A stretch of 42,932 nucleotides of DNA from Thecamonas trahens ATCC 50062 (GCF_000142905.1 NW_013657627.1:1-42932), one strand, 5' to 3'. Positions 1 through 10,742 are shown, numbered from the stretch's first letter. Program-made: numbers and translations. The notes: generated from the letters alone by a model not told the origin.

Positions 1-585
1 GCAGACACTGTTGGTCTGTTGGCCTGATGCACATGATTGTCATCGTCGTCGTCGCCATCACCATCACCTCCACCGCCAGTCGCCAGCCCAGCCCAGCCCA
101 CTCTCCTTCACCGACATCGACACCAACTGACGATGGCGCACCCATGACCACTTCCTAGCCTGATCCTACTCACCCTCCCTTCTACCCTCCTCCATCTCGC
201 CCCGCAGCCCACAACTGCCCCCTCCTCCAATCCCAAGCCCTCGTCTCCATCGACACCCCTCCTGCCAACTGCGCCGCTGATCATGACTAGGCCCAAGTCC
301 GACTGTCCGAGAACAAGCCACTCCTCATCTCACTCTCCTCCGTAACCACATCTTCGTCCCCGCCTCCCCTCAACCCCTACACCCACTCCCATCGGCCTAC
401 CCATGCCTCAATCCCGACGGCGACGGGCACGGCGACTTGGACGACCCGACAGCAATCACATCACCAAGACCAGCAGCATCAGCAACACCAGCTCTACCAC
501 ACCCAATACAAGCCAATCGCAAGTAAACAAGATCGCAGCCACCGCCATCGCCCCCATCCCCACCATGACTCTTGCCCCTCGTCAT
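1..585. other. Non-coding flank, pyrimidine-rich
   Basis: I see no supportable gene here. The plus strand is rich in C and T, with short CAT/CGT/CCA triplet runs around 37-85. It lies downstream of the stop codon of the 828-residue gene at 586, so its right part is probably that gene's 3' untranslated region. Short open frames exist on both strands, but they have the arginine- and proline-rich composition expected of random GC-rich DNA. Confidence 0.5.
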
Positions 586-3072
586 TTACTGCCCTGCCTC
601 CTCCACCTTCACAAGCCCTCCCCCGATAAAGTACTCGGCCACCATCCGCCGCCGCTCTCTCACCTCGCTCAGCACGCCAAGGATCGAATTCCACGACTTG
701 CCTTCCCCCACATGCATCCGCAGCACCTCCTCCCTGCTCGGCATCCGGATCGCCTCCAGGAACTTGCGCCGCTTCCACTCGCGGTACTCGCCAGACGACA
801 TCCCACTGCTGGATTCCGAGCTCGAGCTGCTGCTTCCCGCATCGCTCACGACCCCAATCACACACGACGATTCCCCGTCATCGCCGCTGTCCGACACCAT
901 CGGCAGAGCCTTCCTCCGTCGCCGCGCTCGCTTCCGCGCGATCCCCTCCACCACGCCCACATCCTCCGCATTCCCCACCATCTCGTCCACGCTCCACCAG
1001 CCAGCTCCGATCACAGCCTTGCTATCGGCGTCAAACACCACCCACCGGCGGATCACTCCGCGCAGCAAATCCTCCATCACCCCGGCCTCCACGTCCACTG
1101 CAAGCGCAAGCCCAGGCCGCAGCACGCCTGCCACACGCGCCATCTCCTCACGTGTCGGCTTCCACGCCACTCCAGCCCCGACATCTTGCGCCGCCAGCCT
1201 TAGCTTCGCCCGCTGCTCCTGGATCGCCAAGTGCGCCACCCACTGCGCCTCGCGCCGCGTCATCCACCCGGAGAACAGCGACTTCTTTGCCTTGCCAGAC
1301 CCAAACTCCAACCTCACATGCAGCATTCCATTGCGCGTCGGGTGCTGGCCTGCATTCCGGGCCACAACCGCCCTCACCATCTTCCTATCGACCACAAACC
1401 CTCGCATCGCCAGGGCACTACCCTTGGCCGCAGACACCGCGCTCCGCTCAGACTTGGGCACTGCCCTCACCTCAGCTTTGCGTTCCATTCGCACACACGC
1501 CTCCCGCGGATCAACCTCCATCAGCCGGCCCAGATACCCGCTCGACGTCGCTATCTCTTCCGCCACCGCCAATCCGGTCCCCGCCTTCCGCCCCGCCAGC
1601 ACATCCTCCACAATTCGATGCGCAGCAAGCGCAACCTCATCCTGCCGCAACCAATACGCCCCGTAGCCCTGTCTGTTAGCCGTAAACTGATAATACACCG
1701 CACTTGGATCCATCGGATGCCGTCCATACTCCTTAATCAACATCGCGCTCAGCTTGGCTCCATCAACCTCAAACCCATCCAGCGTCACCCTGTTCCACTC
1801 ACCAACAGGCCACCGATCTCCATGTCTGACCCCATACGACCACAACATCATAGCCCGTGACCGCCCCATCACCCGCGGATCGCCATCACACACCTCCACC
1901 CTCCCATCCAAGCCACTCGTCGTCGCTGTCCCTCGCTTCGTAGCCCGTTCCGCCGCAGCAGCAGCGTACTCTGCCCGCTTGGCCTCCCGCTCAGTCTCGC
2001 TCAGCGCCAGCCACTCACGAATCGCCATGTGCGCCACCCACTCCGCCTCGTCAACCGTCAGCCATCCCGAGAACAGCTGCCGCGCCGCATTGCCATATGC
2101 CACATCCAAGTGATAGTAGGCCATCATCTCGCGCAGAGGATGCATGCCCCTATTTTTGACCACACTCACCACCACTTTCTTCCCATCGAGCAGGTAGCCC
2201 TGCGCAAACACACGCATCGCCCGTCCGTCCACAGCTTGCCTATCCTTGGCAGCCACCGTTCCTGCTTCCGCCTTACGTTTCGCCTGCTCTTGCGCATCCC
2301 GCGGATCTACAGCAGGTATCTCCCCCTCCCACCGACTTTCGCTCACTCGCGTGTCCACATCACCATCCAGTGGGCTCCCGCTCAACACAGACTGGACGAG
2401 CAGATGCGCCACAACCTCCAGCTCGCGCACAGCATACCATCCAGAATGTAGCGACTTGCCTCCCACGTTGAATCGCCAGTAGAACACATCCGTGAAATCA
2501 GGATGTATTCCCGCATTCTTTTCCAGCACCATCCTCATCGGCCTCCCCTCCACCAGATACTCGTCCAGCCGAGGCGCAAGCGATGCTACCCCTTCCGGTA
2601 CAGCCAGCCGATCCCGACGATGCACCGTCCTCCCCCTCTTCATCCGCACAGCTGCCTCCACTCGCGGATCTACGTTCCACGAACCCTTGAACGGCGACAC
2701 GGTCCGCTCATCCCCCCTTCCTCCTTTCTTCAGCTGCCGCAGCTCGTCCAGCGCGTCCACGCCGCCGGCCGCCAGCATAGCCCCGACCGCCCTCACCTCG
2801 TCGACCGAGAACCACCCGCACAACAGGCTCTTCCTCTCAGCCGACGTAACCGCCCAGTTCAGCACTCCTTCCATCTCAGGATGCATCCCATACGCCTGAT
2901 GTGGCGACGCCCGCAAGCCCTTCTCCAGCTTGACCCTCGCGCCCACCACAGCCTTGCGCTTGCCCACACACACCCTCCTCGCCACCTCCATCCGCCGACT
3001 CTGGTCAGCCACAGCAGCCACCGCCAACTGCCGCGCGTCGGCAAAGGTGTTGCCCTTTTTCATGGCTGCCAT
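586..3072 (-). CDS. 828-residue protein with five to six ~125-residue repeats, function unknown
   Basis: I do not recognise this protein. It has five diverged repeats of about 125 residues. Each has a Gly-x-His-Pro motif (His-Pro near residues 64, 190, 311, 452 and 577), followed about 20 residues later by an aromatic Gly-Trp motif (SGW/CGW near 86, 211, 336 and 602; AYW near 473) and a helix beginning DEx(x)xVAH. A sixth, degenerate copy (GWW near 691) follows. Linkers share a VDPR motif at about 134, 255, 397 and 520. A basic stretch at 713-721 could be a nuclear localisation signal, followed by a serine-rich linker (746-760) and a charged C-terminus. There is no signal peptide or membrane segment. 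The first ATG (3072) is used; a second lies three codons on. The frame is unbroken, which argues for a real gene. It is transcribed divergently from POLD2. The repeat may be a new small domain, but I infer no function. Confidence 0.8.
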   Translation of the reverse strand: MAAMKKGNTFADARQLAVAAVADQSRRMEVARRVCVGKRKAVVGARVKLEKGLRASPHQAYGMHPEMEGVLNWAVTSAERKSLLCGWFSVDEVRAVGAMLAAGGVDALDELRQLKKGGRGDERTVSPFKGSWNVDPRVEAAVRMKRGRTVHRRDRLAVPEGVASLAPRLDEYLVEGRPMRMVLEKNAGIHPDFTDVFYWRFNVGGKSLHSGWYAVRELEVVAHLLVQSVLSGSPLDGDVDTRVSESRWEGEIPAVDPRDAQEQAKRKAEAGTVAAKDRQAVDGRAMRVFAQGYLLDGKKVVVSVVKNRGMHPLREMMAYYHLDVAYGNAARQLFSGWLTVDEAEWVAHMAIREWLALSETEREAKRAEYAAAAAERATKRGTATTSGLDGRVEVCDGDPRVMGRSRAMMLWSYGVRHGDRWPVGEWNRVTLDGFEVDGAKLSAMLIKEYGRHPMDPSAVYYQFTANRQGYGAYWLRQDEVALAAHRIVEDVLAGRKAGTGLAVAEEIATSSGYLGRLMEVDPREACVRMERKAEVRAVPKSERSAVSAAKGSALAMRGFVVDRKMVRAVVARNAGQHPTRNGMLHVRLEFGSGKAKKSLFSGWMTRREAQWVAHLAIQEQRAKLRLAAQDVGAGVAWKPTREEMARVAGVLRPGLALAVDVEAGVMEDLLRGVIRRWVVFDADSKAVIGAGWWSVDEMVGNAEDVGVVEGIARKRARRRRKALPMVSDSGDDGESSCVIGVVSDAGSSSSSSESSSGMSSGEYREWKRRKFLEAIRMPSREEVLRMHVGEGKSWNSILGVLSEVRERRRMVAEYFIGGGLVKVEEAGQ

Positions 3073-3797
3073 TCTATGTGGATGGACTTTGTGTAAAGTG
3101 GGGTGTTCTGCCCGCTCTCCCGCCTCTCGTGGTAGTTGTCCTCAGGTGGACAACTGTGTGCCTCCTCGCATGGCCACGGCATGTCACCCGACATCAAGAC
3201 TCATGACTTGGCCACACACACACGGTACTCTCGGCATACACCGTAGTCATTGTGTCGTGTCCTTGTGCTCCCTACGAGATGCCGCCGCCTGTCGATGTTG
3301 ATCGCTCGCCGACATGGGGATATCATTGGCGTGCAAAGCGGCCTTGTCGTCCTCTCCGACCGGCGGGGACGCACGGCACGATACCGCCCATGCAGACGGC
3401 TATGAACCACATCCACCCCCACAGATGCTGTTTAGAGTATGTATGCCCAGTATCAATACGATCTGAGCTCTTGGCGTCGCACACAGCCTCTCTTGACGAC
3501 CCATCAGTCCGCCATGACCACGCCGCTCTTCGCGGCGGCAAGTCAGACCGACCACCACCGCCCACGCCTCTCCCTCGCCCGCGGCTACCACGACATGGCC
3601 AGTTTGCAGAGCCTGGACCCCTCCGCATTGTACGCACACGCGCCCCATCTCCTTCCCTTGCCCGACTAGCCTTGCCAGACGTGACTGTCTCCGCCGTCTC
3701 CCTTCCCGTGGCTGCATGGTGGTGGTGGATAGGGGGGGGGGGAGGGGTATGATTCTACACGGACACGACTCACCCGCCTGGCGACGGATGATATGGG
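3073..3797. promoter_or_regulatory. Divergent intergenic region between the repeat-protein gene and POLD2
   Basis: This 725-base interval separates two genes read outward, so it should hold both promoters. I see no TATA-like element in a convincing place. The one striking feature is a run of 11 G at 3731-3741, about 57 bases before the POLD2 start codon, preceded by repeated GTG on the plus strand. No coding frame here is credible. Confidence 0.45.
3731..3741 (+). repeat. G11 homopolymer upstream of POLD2
   Basis: An uninterrupted run of 11 G sits between the divergent genes. It is one of six G/C homopolymers of 11 or more bases in this window (see findings). The exact length is uncertain because such runs are error-prone in sequencing. 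Confidence 0.85.
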
Positions 3798-5140
3798 ATG
3801 GGCAGCGCGGAGCATACGAACGAGCGGACATGTGGCGGTGATGGGTTTGTGGATGCGCGTGGAGCGCTGGTCATTCCGCCTGGGAGCGAGTACAAGCAGC
3901 AGTACGCGCATCTGTACTTTGCCGGCTGGCGGCTCTGCGGAGCAAGGTCAAGGCGGTTGTTGGCGCGGCGACGATTGTGAGTGTGCTGGAGCTCTCGGAG
4001 GAGATGGAGGATGTGGTGCTTATTGGGACGCTGTTCAAGTGTATGCCCAAGAAGCACACCATTCTGGACGAGTACGTCAAGGAGGCGTGGGTTGCGCCGC
4101 CGACCATCGCGGCGTCGTACGCGTCGGCCGACGACTCGCTCATCTTGGAAGACGACTCTGGCCGGGTTAATCTCACCGGGTCCAAGGAGGTGCTGCGTGT
4201 GGGCACAGTTGTGACGGGCGTGGTTGTGGGCGTCCGCGGCGGGCTCAACGCGGATGGCGAGTTTGAGGTGACACAAGTGTACTACCCGGGCACGGATGCT
4301 GTGCCGCGTGTTGTGCCTGTCAGCGACGAGTCTGCGCCGGACAAGATGATGCTTCTTGTGTCTGACCTGGGCATTGGGGCGAACGATAGTTCGAGTCAGC
4401 TGGCGCGGGATCTGCTGATGGACTGGGTGGCTGGGGCGGTGGGCGACGGGCCTGAGGTTGGCCTTGCTGCTGCTGTGGAGCGTGTTGTGATTGCGGGCAA
4501 TGCGTTGGCAGCAGGTGACGCGCCTGAGACACGCAAGGTGAACCAGGCGCCGCGGTTGGCGATGGATGCGATTTCCGAGCTGGATGCGTTTGTGGCAGGC
4601 ATCGCGGCGTGTGTGCCCGTGGTGGTCATGTCGGGCGGGAACGACCCGACCAACTTTTTCCACCCGCTGCAAGCGCTCCATCGGTCGCTTCTGCCGAAGG
4701 CTGGGCGGTTTGAGACGCTGACGCTTGCGCCGTCGCCGTATGCGTTTGATCTGGGGGACATTCGTGTGGCTGGCGAGTGTGGCGACGCGATCAACGACGT
4801 GCGGCGGTATGTCGATGCCGAGACGGCTGGCGATCCGGCGGGGCTGGTGAGCTCGATTGTCCAGTGGCGGCACACGGCGCCGACGGCGCCGGAGACCCTG
4901 GCTGCGTACCCGTTCAAGGACAACGACCCGTTTATCCTGGACGAGGTGCCGAATGTGTACTTTGCTGGCGCGCAGCCGCAGTTTGGAGTGACCGGTGCGG
5001 CATGCAATGCGGGAGCGAGCACATGTGTTGCCGTCCCGTCGTTCCGGACGACGCACACAGCGGTGCTGGTTGCGCTCACTGCCGCCGGGGCAGTGCACTC
5101 TGTGACGCCGCTCAAGTTCGAGGTCAACGCACAGGAGTAA
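3798..5140 (+). CDS. POLD2: DNA polymerase delta small subunit (POLD2), with one apparent 1-base frameshift
   Basis: This is the B (second) subunit of DNA polymerase delta. It bridges the catalytic subunit to the rest of the holoenzyme in nuclear DNA replication and is not itself catalytic. The N-terminal frame starts at ATG 3798 and contains YKQQYAHLY, the family's conserved QYAHIY block. At about 3923 the frame must step back one base to give RLAALRSKV and the long frame to the stop at 5140. Family blocks then follow in order: the OB-fold part GTLFKCMPKKHTIL, LVSDLGIG, the inactive calcineurin-like phosphodiesterase part with GNDPTNFFHPLQ, and the C-terminal APETLAAYPFKDNDPFI and VYFAGAQPQFG. 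Joined length is about 447 residues, close to the usual 430-470. A missing C in the GCC-CGG context is the likely cause of the break. Its stop lies 8 bases from the stop of the convergent SCYL gene. Confidence 0.93.
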
Positions 5141-5148
5141 AGACTAGC

Positions 5149-8100
5149 CTAGCCGGACGATGCCTTGAACGAGCCAAAGAGTTTCTTGACGCCAGCCTTG
5201 GCCTTGTCACGAACGGCGGCCATGCGCGACGGCGAGTTGGCGGATGCAAGCTCGATGTTCTGCAGCATTTCGAGCTGTGCACGCAGGGCCCGGCGCTCCT
5301 GTGCTGCCTGGAGCGCTGCTGTCGACCGCTTCTTCCGCTTCTTGCGAGGGCGATCAAGGTCGCGCCGGAGCCCGTTTGCTGCCTGCGTATCGAGGGTGGG
5401 CTCGGGCGGCGGAGCCAGCTCGGCAAAGTCGTTGAACGCTGTCGCTGCCGCGGGCGATGAGACACGAACAGCGCCGAGCCGCGTGCGATGTGGCGTGCGA
5501 CGGCGCGCAGGGACATGTGCGCCAGTAAGCTCACTGGGCGAAGCCAGAGACGAGATATCAAAGTTAGACGCAAGTGCTGGTGGCGATGACGACAGTGTGT
5601 CGGTCTCGGCTTCGGACGTGTCGTCGCCCCAGCCGCCAGCCGACTCGCCGGTTGCGGTTGTGGGGAGAGTGGCGTTGTCTTGGTGGGGAGCTGTAGGCTC
5701 GGATTTGGGGAGAGTGACATCGTCTTGGTGGGGAGCTGTAGGCTCGGATTCGGGGAGAGTGGTGTCGTCAGCGCCGTCGACGTCGATCTCGATGTCGATC
5801 TCGATCTCGTCGTCGCTGTTGTCGCCCCAGTCACCAACCCACTCGCCGCTTGTGGTTGCAGGGAGCGCGGCGTCGTGGTGGTGGCTTGCGGGCTCGGATT
5901 CGGGGAGAGTGGCGTCGTCTTGGTGGGGAGCTGTAGGCTCGGATTCGGGGAGAGTGGTGTCGTCAGCGCCGTCGTCGTCGATCTCGATGTCGATCTCGAT
6001 CTCGTCGTCGCTGTTGTCGCCCCAGTCACCAACCCACTCGCCGCTTGTGGTTGCAGGGAGCGCGGCGTCGTGGTGGTGGCTTGCGGGCTCGGATTCGGAG
6101 AGCGCGGTGTCGTCAGCTCCATCGTTGTCGATCTCGGTCTCAGTCTCGATCTCGTCGTCTCCGCCCTCACCCCAGCCGTCAACCCACTCGCCGCTTGCGG
6201 TTGCAGGGCGCACGGCGTCATCAGCGCCGTCGTCGATCTCGGTCTCAGTCTCGATCTCGTCGTCTCCGCCCTCACCCCAGCCGTCAACCCACTCGCCGCT
6301 TGCGGTTGCAGGGCGCACGGCGTCATCAGCGCCGTCGTCGATCTCGGTCTCAGTCTCGATCTCGTCGTCGCTGTCGTCGCCCCAGCCGCCAGCCCACTCA
6401 CTCTCATCGCCGTCTGCAGGCTCAGGCTCGGCGTCGGGCGCAGCGGCGAGAGCGCGCGCGCCATCGGCATCAGCCTCGATAGCCACATTGTTGTCGTTGT
6501 CGTCGCGACAGCTGCCAGCCGACTCGCCGCTCGCAGTCTCGGCGAGCACACCAAGATTATCAACGTCATTGTCGACATCAATCTCGATGTCAATCTCGTC
6601 GTCTCCGCCCTCACCCCAGCCGCCAGCCCAATCATTGCTCGCGGTCTCGGGCAGCAGAGCGACATGACCAACTGAAGGCTCGAGCTCGTCGTCGGCCACC
6701 GGCACGACATGATCAACCATGCCAGTAGGCAACTCGGTGCTATGCAGGGCAGTGGGCGGCGGCGTCGCACGCGACTCGGGCGACCGCGTCACCCCGCGCA
6801 GCACCTCGCTGTCACCCGACTCTTCCGAGCCCCACCCAGCCGAGCCATCATCGCTGTTTGGTTCCACTCGCAGCGCCGCCGACAGCTCCGGCTTTGGCCT
6901 CACCAGCGTTGCAGCTTTGAACTCGGGTTCCATGTCGGCAAAGAAGCCGCCCGCGATCGCGGGCGCGGGCCGGCGTGGCGGCGTTACCACAACCGGCTCG
7001 ATGTCGACCGGCTCAGCGATCACAGGCTCGACATCAATCGGCTCGACATCGACAAGCTCGGCGTCGACAAGCTCGGCGTCGACAAGCTCGGTGTTGACAA
7101 GCTCGGCGTCGACAAGCTCGGTGTCGACAAGCTCGGCGCCGACAAGCTCGGTGTCGACAGCCTCGGTGTCGACAGCCTCGGTGTCGACCGGATGGACGAC
7201 CACGGGCTCGACGAGGGCAGCCGACTCGGCCGGAAGGGTCTCGGGCACTGCGCCAACCAGGTGCGACGAGCGAATCCAGCGGCTCATGCCGCGCTGGCGC
7301 ATCGACCGCTTGAGCGGAGCCAGGAGAAGGTCCAAGGAGAAGGCCGAGAGCGCATGGCGCGGGGCGTTTGGCGCGAGCGCAGATGCCCGCAGCTGCTGGA
7401 GGGCGGCATCGGCTGCGTCGCGGACGGCGGCGCGGGGATCGAGGAGGAGCTCGAGGAGGAGAGCGGACTTTTCTACAGCCTTGACGGTCCCGAGCACGGC
7501 CTCGGACGCCGACCACAGGTGGGTGACGGCGGCGACGCGCACGAGCTCATCCGGATCGCGGATGCGGAGGCGCAGCGCGGTGAGCATGTCATTCTGCAAG
7601 GCGGCTGACCAGGCGTCGGACGAGGCGGCGAGGAGCAGGCCGCAGGCGGAGGCGACCCGCGCACGGATGGCGGGCGAGGGTCGCCCAACAAGTGGACAAA
7701 GGCGTTTCCGGTGCGGTGGCAGAGGGTGGCAAAGGTGGAGGCCAGCCACGGCTGGGTCCCGTTGGAACGCAGCAGGACTGCAACGGCAGCGTCTGCCGAG
7801 GCAATCACGATGGCGTCGTCGCTGTCGCGGAGTCCGCGCGGGAGATGGAGAGGAAGATCAAGGACGGCGACGCCGTGCTCGGAGAGGCGGTCCACTGCCA
7901 GGGCCAGACTGCGCAGTAGCGGGAGGCGCACGGCGCGCAGCGGCAGGTCAAAGCCTTTGGCAAAGAAGGGAAGCATGACACGCTCAAAGGCGGCGGAGTC
8001 GCCCAGCAGCGAGGCGAGCGAGCGGGGGCCCGAGCCAAAGAGAAACTCGATGAGGCTGTGTGTGAGAGGCTCGACAAAGAGCATGGGCTGCAGCAGGAGC

Positions 8101-9143
8101 GGGGCGACGCGAGAGAGGATGACCGAGGCCGGGAGAGGCTCGACGATGCTAGGGACCAATGCCACAAACTCGGCCTTTGCGGCGGCGTCGAGGGTGGCAA
8201 ACTCGCGTGCACCGTGGGCAAGAAACACAAGCGGCGCATGGTGAGGGCTTGCGGTTGGCGAGAGGCCAGGGCGCAACGGCAGCATGGCCATGGTTGGGCG
8301 GGAGCGCGGCTCGGGCGCCCGCAGCGCGTGCTCGATTTTTGCGAGGGCGTTCCCGAACTCAGTGTTGGGAAAGGCGGCGATGAGAGCGCGGACAACAGCG
8401 CCGAGACCAAAAGCATCGCGAGCAAAGAGGGTGGCGTCGTGGTTGTGGACGGGATTTGCGGCGATGTCGTCCTCGGGCGCGCGGGCGCGCGGATCACGCA
8501 CGCTCCGGGTCTGTTCCAGAAACGGGGTTGTCTGTAGTGTCTTTGGCGAGACAACAAACTCAAGGCCGACGAGAACAAAGGCGTGGGAGGCGGCCGAGAC
8601 AAAGACGGTGGCGGGTGAGACGTTGTTGTGGACGAGGCGAGCGGTGGCGTGAAGAAAGTGCAGCGCATCGGCGAGCGCGACCAGCCCCTCCTGCGCCTCC
8701 TGCCAATGCAGCTTGCCGGCTGCCAGCACACTTTCGAGCGGGATCATGTGCTCGGTGGCGATGACGAGCATGTCGTTGCTGAGGACGACGTCGTTGGCGG
8801 CGACCAGACCCGGGTGCCTCAGCTGCTTGGCGCGCTTGGCGGCATTCCTCACAGCCCGCCTCTGCACGGCGGCAGCCACGCCGTTGCCTCCGGCGTCCCC
8901 GTCGGAGTCCAGACTATACTTGAAGAGGGTGGCGCTCTCTCCGCCGAGCCTTCCTCCGACGGCGCGCCACAGTCCGTTCCGAGCCACCTCGACCTGGCCG
9001 AGCTCGAGCGGACGGCGGCCCGGCCTTTGACGGCCACCACCAGCGGCACTGGCACCAGTTGTGGCGAGGGTAGTGGTAGCTGAGCTACTGGCAGCGGCGG
9101 TCTGTGGTCCGGTGCCGGCTGGCCGTGAGCCTGTGTTGCCCAT
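5149..9143 (-). CDS. SCY1-like (SCYL) pseudokinase with HEAT repeats and a very long acidic tail; one apparent frameshift
   Basis: SCYL proteins are catalytically dead kinases that act at Golgi/COPI membranes; SCYL3 is N-myristoylated. I place the start at ATG 9143, giving MGNTGSR, a good myristoylation signal; an in-frame ATG at 9221 would add a His-Thr run from the GT microsatellite. The kinase-like domain has LRHPGLVAAND, THNN-like VHNN where active kinases have HRD, and GLE in place of DFG, so it should be inactive. HEAT-type repeats follow (LPRGLRDSDDAI, then PAIRARVASACG). Near 7680-7690 the frame steps back one base; the second frame aligns directly with SCYL1/3, so one missing base is likelier than decay. 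A GT-AG intron at 7594-7697 would also restore the frame but would delete conserved sequence. The tail contains FFADMEPEFKAA, matching a SCYL3 C-terminal block, plus acidic Trp repeats. Total is about 1,330 residues against 740-810 in animals. Confidence 0.85.
5610..6650 (-). repeat. Acidic tryptophan repeats in the SCYL tail
   Basis: This part of the SCYL gene encodes about seven modules with the pattern E/D-W-A/V-x-x-W-G followed by Asp/Glu/Ile-rich stretches (for example GEWVDGWGEGGDDE and GEWVGDWGDNSDDE). Some copies are near identical at DNA level, such as those around 5750-5870 and 5930-6060, showing recent duplication. The repeats keep the frame throughout. Confidence 0.85.
7021..7190 (-). 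repeat. 15-base tandem repeat encoding an ELVDA-type pentapeptide
   Basis: About eleven imperfect copies of a 15-base unit encode Glu-Leu/Ala/Pro-Val-Asp-Ala/Thr/Val in the linker between the HEAT repeats and the acidic tail of the SCYL protein. The unit is five codons, so length changes stay in frame. Confidence 0.85.
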
Positions 9144-9177
9144 GGTCGGGTGGCTGGCCTGTGGAGCTCCAAGAGTC

Positions 9178-9203
9178 GTGTGTGTGTGTGTGTGTGTGTG
9201 TGT
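9178..9203 (+). repeat. (GT)13 microsatellite
   Basis: Thirteen GT units lie between the SCYL start at 9143 and the stop of the upstream oxidoreductase at 9218. On the minus strand it is a CA repeat in the presumed 5' untranslated region of SCYL; if ATG 9221 were used it would encode a His-Thr run. Confidence 0.9.
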
Positions 9204-9217
9204 CACTCGACGGCTGC

Positions 9218-10429
9218 TCATCGAGACGGGGCAAACGGTCTCAGATCTAGCGTGCGGGCTTTGCCGGTGAGGACTAGCTCGGCAAGGGCTAGGCCGGTGG
9301 CTTGCGAGTTGAGGATGCCCCAGCAGGAGTGGCCGGCGGCGACGTAGAGCGGCTGGTTGTCGATGACGCGGCCGATGAGCGGGACGGCGTCGTTGCTGGT
9401 GCGGATGGGGAGGAAGCAGGCGTGGGAGGAGGACCGCGGCGCAGCCGCGAGGGCGGAGGAGGAGGCGCGGACGACGTCCTCCAGCTGCTGGATCTCGTGG
9501 GGCGGGCGTGGACCTGGCGCGGAGAGTCTGGCAGGTCGTAGGTCGGCACGTTGCCGGAACACACGTAGACAGAACCGTCCGGGCGTGGATAGATCTCGCA
9601 GTCGACGGTGTTGGCGTCGAGGAAGACTGCGGCGGCGGCGACGTGCGTCTGAGGGTCTAGCACCAGCGAGAATGCCGGCTGGCCGTCGATGTCGAGCAAG
9701 CCGCGGGCGTCTTCGGGTAGCCAGTCGTCGGCGCGGCCGGTCCACGGGCCCATGGCGAGGACGACGTCGTCGGCAGCGAGCTCGCAGGCATGGCTGGGGT
9801 CACTCGCCGGATGCCAGGTAACACCGGCGACAAGGCCATGTGCGGAGTAGAGCAGGCCGGTGACTGCGGCGCCCTCGATGAGCTCGACGTCGACGGCGGG
9901 CGCTGCGTTTGCTCTGCGGATGGCGTCGTCAAGCAGGGCGCGGGTGTAGGGGCGCGGAGTGATCTGGGCGGTGGTGGCGCCGTCATCGCGGCACTCGATG
10001 GAGGCGACAGCGTCGCGGTCGAGCCAAGCGACGGCGTCGTGGTCGGCATCGGGCCCGCGATGGCGGGCGGCGACGGGGCTTGCGGCAGAGGCGGCAAAGA
10101 ACGTCGGCAGGCTGCGGTAGCCGAGGGCGTCGGCCTCTGCGGGCGGGCGAGAGGCGGCGATGTCGGCGGCAAAGGCAGCGTGCATGTCGAAGGAGGTCTC
10201 TGCTAGGACGGCGGCCGGGCCGGAGCACCAATTGCGGGCGAGGAAGCCGCCGGCGCGGCCCGAGGCGGCGCACGCCACCTCGCAGCGCTCGAGCACGACG
10301 AGCTTCAGAGGGCCGGAGCTTGAGGCGGCAGCGAGGCGCACGGCGTGGTTGGTAAAGGCGCAGCCCATGATGCCGGCGCCGACGACTACTACTGTTCGTG
10401 TGCGGGAGTCTGCCAGTGGGGGGGGGGGG
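9218..10429 (-). CDS. FAD-dependent amino-acid-oxidase-fold oxidoreductase, TDA3-like; 5' end in gap, one apparent frameshift
   Basis: This is a DAO-type flavin oxidoreductase of the kind represented by yeast TDA3; the substrate is not known from sequence. An N-terminal Rossmann motif VVVVGAGIMG binds FAD, followed by ACAASGRAGGFLARNWC, a signature of the TDA3-like group. The C-terminus has CFLPI and GHSCWGILNSQATGLALAEL, the other typical FAD-contact block. The frame from the N-terminus ends near 9525 and must step back one base (9521-9525) to reach the C-terminal frame ending at 9218. A 20-base GT-AG segment (about 9494-9513) would also fix the frame, but such an intron would be extraordinarily short. 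The start codon lies in or beyond the assembly gap: the codons just before the Rossmann motif are a proline run made by the G12 tract. The stop lies 75 bases from the SCYL start on the same strand. Confidence 0.82.
10418..10429 (+). repeat. G12 run at left edge of assembly gap
   Basis: Twelve G directly abut the unknown bases. Together with the G16 run at the other side, this suggests the assembler stopped at a long G homopolymer. Confidence 0.9.
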
Positions 10430-10742
10430 NNNNNNNNNNNNNNNNNNNNNNNNNNNNNNNNNNNNNNNNNNNNNNNNNNNNNNNNNNNNNNNNNNNNNNN
10501 NNNNNNNNNNNNNNNNNNNNNNNNNNNNNNNNNNNNNNNNNNNNNNNNNNNNNNNNNNNNNNNNNNNNNNNNNNNNNNNNNNNNNNNNNNNNNNNNNNNN
10601 NNNNNNNNNNNNNNNNNNNNNNNNNNNNNNNNNNNNNNNNNNNNNNNNNNNNNNNNNNNNNNNNNNNNNNNNNNNNNNNNNNNNNNNNNNNNNNNNNNNN
10701 NNNNNNNNNNNNNNNNNNNNNNNNNNNNNNNNNNNNNNNNNN
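10430..10742. other. Assembly gap (313 N)
   Basis: 313 unknown bases lie between two G homopolymers (10418-10429 and 10747-10762). The gap probably hides the first exon or start codon of the TDA3-like gene. Translations across it carry no information. Confidence 0.99.

Noticed and set aside
403-2899. Long plus-strand open frames opposite the 828-residue gene
   Set aside because: They are Pro/Arg/Ser-rich and lack any repeat-level conservation. The minus-strand frame shows conserved motifs, so these are antisense shadows in GC-rich DNA.
5165-6667. 500-codon plus-strand Ser-rich frame opposite the SCYL tail
   Set aside because: It is the antisense of Asp/Glu-rich repeats (GAC/GAG read as GTC/CTC), with no independent support.
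7594-7697. A 104-base GT-AG intron in the SCYL gene
   Set aside because: It would restore the frame, but it would remove coding sequence that aligns with SCYL HEAT repeats. One missing base explains the data better.
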